The notes below the pieces were generated by a model. The model worked only from the letters and a program-made list of their open reading frames with translations. It was not told where the DNA came from and searched no databases. This document shows, piece after piece, positions 58,801 to 64,000 of a stretch of 64,000 bases of DNA. Both the position numbers and the translations under genes were made by a program. Where the stretch lies: assembly GCF_041146795.1 (NCBI RefSeq), contig NC_135168.1, positions 40,060,370-40,124,369 of the forward strand, read 5' to 3'. Positions within the stretch are counted from its first letter, which is position 1. The number at the start of each line of letters is the position of its first letter. The DNA comes from Maylandia zebra (taxonomy: Eukaryota; Chordata; Actinopteri; Cichliformes; Cichlidae).

Positions 58801-61800
58801 TGAGTGTATTCTGCACAGTGTGTATGCTGTATTTGTCCTCTAACCAATTTTTATTTTGTTATGATGCTGTGTACTCGTAAAAGAAAGCTTTGTAGCACAG
58901 CCGTGAACCTACAGCCTTCTTAAATGAAGAGGTATCCTCTGGAGGAGGCTGGCATGTACTTTTGCCCTACTTTTAACACACCACATAAAAGATTCTGAGC
59001 AAAGAGGAGGGCTGCTTAAGCTGTTTTCTCCGACGTTCTGGATGATGATAAAACATGGGCAGAATACAGAGCGACTGCGTGGCTGGTGAAGCAGGTGAAA
59101 GAGACGTGAAATGAAAGCGAGCGGCGGTGAATGTGCAAACAGAAAACAGAGCTGTCATAGAGTTTACAGATCGAAGATAGCCAGTGTCTATTTCAGCGAG
59201 GGCCTAAGCATATCCGGGCACATTAATACACATGAATATATGTGTTTGCAGTGTAATCCCCACAGGCACACAGATGTACACTTGCATCGTAGCCTTGTGA
59301 AATATGGCCCTGGGTGAAATGAATGGCTCTCCCTACGGGATAGTGGCAGGTCGTTACTCTGCATTTCTCTAGCTAGACAATAAAGCCCAGACACAATGAG
59401 ACAGTCTTTAGAGCTCACTCTCACCTTCTTTTACACTCCTGGCATCTATAAAGTTCAACCTTGGTAGAGAAATAGAGACGGGAGAAAGAGGTGAATGAGA
59501 GCGAATAGACTGCATGTAAAAAAGGGGGTACATGAGGGTATTGGATAGGGAAGAAAAAAAAAAAGTAGAACGGAAAAATGAGGGTATACATAGGCTTTGA
59601 GCCTAAAGCACATTTGATCACAATGGAGGAGGAAATTGAAGCCTAAATCCCACAGAGGATGGAAGTAACCTGAATAAATTCTAGTCAGGAAGACAGAGAA
59701 GGTAGAAAGCATTTGACATGACAGAGTTCCAATCCACGTGTAAAATGAAGCATATGAAACTTTAATAGTAGATGCATTCGGGATATTTCATCTATAGTTT
59801 GTTCATTTGTGTTATATCAGTAATACACTACTGAATTGAAATTAGCCCTGAAATTAAACAGAGTGAGATGAAGACAGTCTCAAGAGACTGGGATAAGAGT
59901 TGCTAAGCAGAGCTGACATGTTTACTGTTTCCCACCATGGGACACTGTTTCCAGGCAAGCTTAGTGACTGGGAATTTTCCCACACCCAAGTGTTTAACCT
60001 TGGTGAAGGACAAGTGGAATTTGAGGTAATGAGGGAAGTCGAGTGAGCTAAAAAGCAAAGCGCCACAACCTGTCTCAGAAATCGACCTTTCAAAAAAAGA
60101 AAAGAAAAAAAAAAGAAATTAAAGGCCTCTGTACCGAATAATAAGGACAACCTAATTCCTCCCCTAAAACAGAAACCTTTGTAGCGTTCTAACTTCTCTG
60201 CCCATTAGCCCAGTTGTGAGGATGTGGCAAGCTGTTTCTGCAATGGAGCACCATCTGCCACTAATGCGGCTGGTGCCCTCCCACCCTCAGGGGGAGAAAG
60301 GTGGGGTTAGAGAGAGGAAAGGACAGGGATATGGAAAGAAGTGGAGAGAGGAAGATAGTGAGTTTAAGGGAGAGCGATAATTGTAGGGGAGTGGTGGAAA
60401 CATAACTCAGACTTCCTCCGAGTTTTAATTAAGTACCAAACTTTGGGTCATGGCAGGACATCCTTGAGCTACTGTGTGTGTGTGTCAATTGTGTAAATGA
60501 GAAACAGTTCAGTCACTGAATCAATACAGATAAATAGTATCAGTCCACAGTTCTCCTCATTATGTAGCTGAAATAGGGCCATTTAAAAACCACTGAACTA
60601 CACCGATGCAGGTGTAAATTCTGGACATGCAACATATGCTGACTTTTGAGCCGTTACCACTGAATAAAAACAAGGTTGTTCCTCAAGTTATTAAAATGAG
60701 AAATATTTCTATTATGCCTCTGCTCTTGTTCTTGCTTTTAAATGAAACGTGGTGCCTTTTGCTCTTACACTCTAGCCAGACGAACAGATGAGCCTTGTTG
60801 CCGTCATGCTCTATGACTTCCAGAACAGGAAGTTCCTCCCTCGGGATTGCAAGGTGGACGAGATCGTACAGGAAGTTAGACATGTGGAGGACTACCTCCT
60901 CAGGTGAGGAAAAAAACAAACCAAAAAACAAAAGCACAAAAAAGCTGAAATCACTGCGGGTGAAATTATTAAAAGACAAACACAATAAAACATGAGGAAT
61001 TTTAGATAAAGTATTTAAAATCTACACAGCCTGGCTGGTATTGTCTTCATGTACATTTGCCTGTGTGTGGGTTTGTCATCACGTGTTTCTGTATTTGTTC
61101 TGGTTTTTTTTGTTTTGTTTTTTTAAATCTGTTTCATTGTCTTCAGAGAGATTTTGTAAAAGCAAACCCCAAACAAACCATGATAGCTCTGCAGCTGTGC
61201 AAAACACAGTGACAAAACTTTACAGAGATAAAAGAAAAGGTCAATTTGGCAGATGGAAGTAGTCCAACCCATGAGTACTGAGCAAGGGGAGTCAGAAGAA
61301 AGGAAGCCAAGAGCTCACTGGTTACCATTCACACATTCTTTTTTTAATCTGTAATGTATTTGTAACTTTCCATGTAAGGTATCTGGTGGATAAACATAAA
61401 AAATGTTCAAAGTTCAAAGAGAAATCTGGCCTGTGTGCTGTCATCACAAGGATGCCCCTAATGTTTTTTTTTTGTTTGTTTGTCTTGTGTGCAGGTTTAA
61501 AACCAAACTGGCTGCCTCTCTGGCCCGCTGCAGGATCAAACATGATCTCTTGTCCATTGAGTGTATCCTGCCAGAGAGTGTGAAGAAGAAGCAGCAGAGG
61601 TCGAGCAACCTTCCACTTTACGCATGGGTCAACACGCTGAAGAGCAGGTCAGCTGAGCATGCTGAGAGTACATGCTCACCTTCCCAGAAGCAGATAGCAC
61701 ACACTTATACATTTACACCTGTACATAAACACAGACGTGCACTGTAAGCATACCCAGGATGTGTCCACACACACCTGCATTTACACAGACCTTTAACTTT

Positions 61801-62486
61801 GGGCGCTATCCAGTGTTTTATGGGCCAGGTACCCGGCTGACATCCAATTAAATGCTCGCCCTACACGCTGTGTGTGTGCGAGCGCTAATGTGTGTTCTTG
61901 CCTGGGCCTGACAGCCTGATTCAGTTAGGTGTAAATCCTGCTGCTGTAGACAGATTCAATCAGCAGCAACCCTCAGTGAGCTCTGGGACTGTAAAGGTCA
62001 CCTGTTGGGACTAATGGTGTGTATGTACATGTGCACGTGTTTGTATGTGTATGTATGAATGTGTGTGTCTTAATGGCTTTTATAGACCATATTACTATTA
62101 AAGACTCTTAAAAGGCCAAATAGCAACTCTGACACTCTAACATTATTATTATCGAATAATGAGAGATAATAATAAGGAGAGGAGAGAGCCTTCCTCTTTC
62201 TGCTACCTCTGACCTTCGTCTTTTATCCCTTCTCTTGGGCTTCCGCTAATCTGCTCTCTCCTCTCTCTTCGCCTTATCGCTCCTCTCCTCTTTTACTTCC
62301 AGTCTTGATGAGATCCAGAGTGTCCTGAAGAGCGCAGGTTTCTCTCAGGTCAAATCGATTGGGCAGTTGGAGGGCCAGACCTTCTGCCAGGATCCCCACT
62401 GTGGGGATATACTGGTCTTCCCTGCACAGCTGAAAGCTCAGCTGTACTCCACCAAGCTGCTCAGCGATCACAAACTCATCATCCAG
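52889..62486 (+). CDS. nsun7: Putative RNA methyltransferase NSUN7 (5' part, runs off the window)
   Basis: Five coding exons seen: 52889-53240, 58341-58399, 60776-60903, 61495-61647, 62303-62486. All are GT-AG with matching phases, about 292 residues. Segments match mammalian NSUN7 in order: PDRVYLLASVIYQNNHLEK, YELAFSTLKYQELLEDMMID, VAVMLYDFQNRKF, FKTKLAASLARCRIKHDLLS, LPLYAWVNTLKSS, and DPHCGDILVFPAQLKAQLYS near the end. NSUN7 is a NOL1/NOP2/Sun-family protein; mouse mutants show sperm motility defects. The SAM-binding and catalytic part is encoded by later exons outside the window, so catalytic residues cannot be judged. Start: ATG at 52889 after the acceptor at 52859-52860; the first 60 residues are fish-specific and Lys/Ser-rich. 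Intron 1 is 5.1 kb. RBM47, which lies next to NSUN7 in human, is not seen before it. Confidence 0.9.
53241..58340 (+). other. nsun7 intron 1
   Basis: 5.1 kb. It holds no classified transposon. It contains an open, splice-bordered stretch at 56948-57081 that is not in phase with nsun7, and an AT-rich block at 57830-58260 with many TAAT/ATTA motifs and the near-palindrome at 58239-58256. See findings. Confidence 0.6.
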
Positions 62487-63299
62487 GTACTAGGTGCACT
62501 GAGAGACGAGGTTTCTGACAATATCAGCCTCCTCTCTGAATACTCTAATATAGCTGTGGAATCTCTTTAGCTCCATCAGTCTTCTGTGATATTTATGATT
62601 TCACTTTGATAATGGACTTTCTCAAATTGATTGTAAGACTGAAATCACTTATGCCAAGAAAGATTAGTTTGCCCAGATACAAATATTTCACATCACTTCC
62701 ACTCATATGGGTGTGCTTCACTTTGAGCCATAAAGAATTATCCTGTTTGGGAGGATTGGACAGTTTAATCATTTAATTTCTGCTTCATAAAAGTCAAGCT
62801 GCCACATAAACTGTGAACAGTACGCAGCACCACAACACAAGTAAATCAGATTTTTGTGGCCAGATTCAATCAAATATTCACTGCCTCTCCCTTTTTTTTT
62901 TTTTTTTTTTTTTGGCCTGTCCCGTTTGGCTCTTTTGCCATCAGAATTGTTGTCTAAAGGCAAAGAAAGATGCCCAACGGATTTACTTTACCAAACTGAC
63001 CATCCCAGCCTTGCCGTAATGGTCCATTTGATTCACCTTTTATTGTTTATTTTATTTTCACTTACTGAATACGGGACAGACTTGACTGGGGGAAAGAAGG
63101 GGAGAAAGAAAGAGGGAAAGAGAAACAGCTGAGAAGAGGGACGGGGGAGAAGGGCAAAAGACAAAAACCAACAGAACGGGCAGAGAAAAAAAAATGCATA
63201 TATCAATCACCTGGATCACCTGCTGAGAAAGAAAAAAGAAAGCAAGCAGAAGAGAACAAGAGTAATAGAATAAACAACATCACAATGATTTTTTGTTTT
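62487..63299 (+). other. nsun7 intron 5, left part
   Basis: No exon recognised. A poly(T) run lies at 62891-62912 and a purine-rich stretch at 63080-63250. Confidence 0.5.
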
Positions 63300-64000
63300 T
63301 TTAAAAGGTTCCTTCATGTAATAATCTGCTAGAGGGTGTGGGGGGGCCACAGCCCCGTCCTCCAGGGCGTGAAGCAGGTGTGGAGGAGATCAAAACTCCA
63401 GACATCCAGAGGCCCCCAGAACACAAGAGACCAAGGAAGACCAACAGAGGGGCAGCTGCGCCACTGTCCCGGAAAGAGCTGAGGAGAGTCCCAGATGAGG
63501 GCTCACTCAGCAGCCGCGGAGCAGAAGCCAGGGGGAGTTGCAGTGACGCGCCCGTGAGCTCCGCCGGCAGCCAGCTGCGCCTGAGTGACCGAGCCCCAGG
63601 CCGAGAGGCCGGGGGCACCCCACCTCCGAAGTGGCCCGAGCGAGCCCCAGGCTCCAGGCCCCGATAAGCGGCCGCCAAGGAGTGAGCCGGTGTGTACCTG
63701 GACGCCCATCCCCGGACACAAAGAACCACCAACGCACCGATGTCTGAGGGGGTCCGCCACTGGCAGGGGAAGTGGTGGTAGGGGGAGATAGGCCTCCAAA
63801 CCTTGGAGGGCCTGAGATGTCCCCAGAGAGGTGGCGCCTGACACCCAACCTGACATATAGACACAGACATACAGGCACACACAGATACAAACATCCATTC
63901 CCACCCTCATGCTCTCATATGCACTTACTCCACACTCAACCAACGTGGAGACAGACATAAAGAGACGTTGTACACACGATCACACTCCCCAAGCGTACTC
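63300..64000 (-). repeat. Unclassified interspersed repeat, reverse copy, runs off the window
   Basis: The part from about 63660 to 63980 is the complement of about 10985-11310 (shared strings listed there). 63300-63660 is GC-rich and would be the 3' continuation of the element on the minus strand, not present in the first copy. It lies in nsun7 intron 5. The long opposed open frames here are by-products of GC-rich repeat sequence. Confidence 0.65.

Noticed and set aside
63301-63960. Long overlapping open frames on both strands (up to 197 aa)
   Set aside because: They lie in the GC-rich interspersed repeat that also occurs at 10985-11310; the frames are not conserved between the copies.
1-64000. 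CRISPR arrays, bacterial operons, rRNA or tRNA genes
   Set aside because: None seen. The sequence is vertebrate, and the only tRNA-like sequence is the diverged SINE-type head at 12838.

Overview
This window is vertebrate chromosomal DNA, most likely from a percomorph or cichlid-like teleost. The evidence is five multi- or single-exon vertebrate genes with GT-AG introns, fish-type non-LTR and hAT/piggyBac/Tc1 repeats, AT-rich spacers, and gene content that matches human 4p14 but is packed much more tightly. I could not run any search, so orthology rests on recognising the proteins by eye.

Layout. 1-6.5 kb: a Toll-like receptor of the TLR1/6/10 group on the minus strand (coding exon 1480-3936, a 5' intron and a non-coding first exon near 5381), flanked by a duplicated spacer (375-770 and 6120-6525). 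6.5-13.2 kb: an insertion zone, with a LINE split by a young gypsy-type LTR element (6584-9539, 5-bp target duplication), an interspersed repeat and a SINE-like element. 13.25-25.5 kb: a second TLR copy (coding exon 13253-15706) whose 5' intron has grown to about 8.7 kb. It now holds LINE ends, a hAT-type MITE (19854-21141, 8-bp target duplication) with a probable piggyBac-type MITE inside it, and a long TA run. 26.3-31.0 kb: klb (beta-Klotho, six coding exons, 1049 aa), transcribed away from the TLRs. 33.7-38.2 kb: ube2k (seven exons, 200 aa). 41.5-46.6 kb: chrna9 (six exons, 548 aa). 51.7 kb to the right edge: nsun7 (5' UTR exon plus five coding exons seen; the 3' part lies outside). The right edge runs into an inverted copy of the repeat at 10.8-11.3 kb.

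The genes do not form a pathway: innate sensing at the membrane, FGF19/21-type co-receptor, ubiquitin-conjugating enzyme, inner-ear type nicotinic receptor and putative RNA methyltransferase. They are linked by conserved synteny. Many genes that lie between them in human (for example RFC1, RPL9, LIAS, UGDH, PDS5A, N4BP2, RHOH, RBM47) are not seen here, as expected after fish genome duplication and reciprocal loss.

The most interesting signal is in the TLR pair. The two coding exons are almost identical, silent sites included, yet sharply diverged islands sit in the central leucine-rich repeats that form the ligand pocket in mammalian TLR1/2. Identity collapses just outside the start codon. 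This looks like ongoing gene conversion of the coding exon with a protected, diversified recognition patch.
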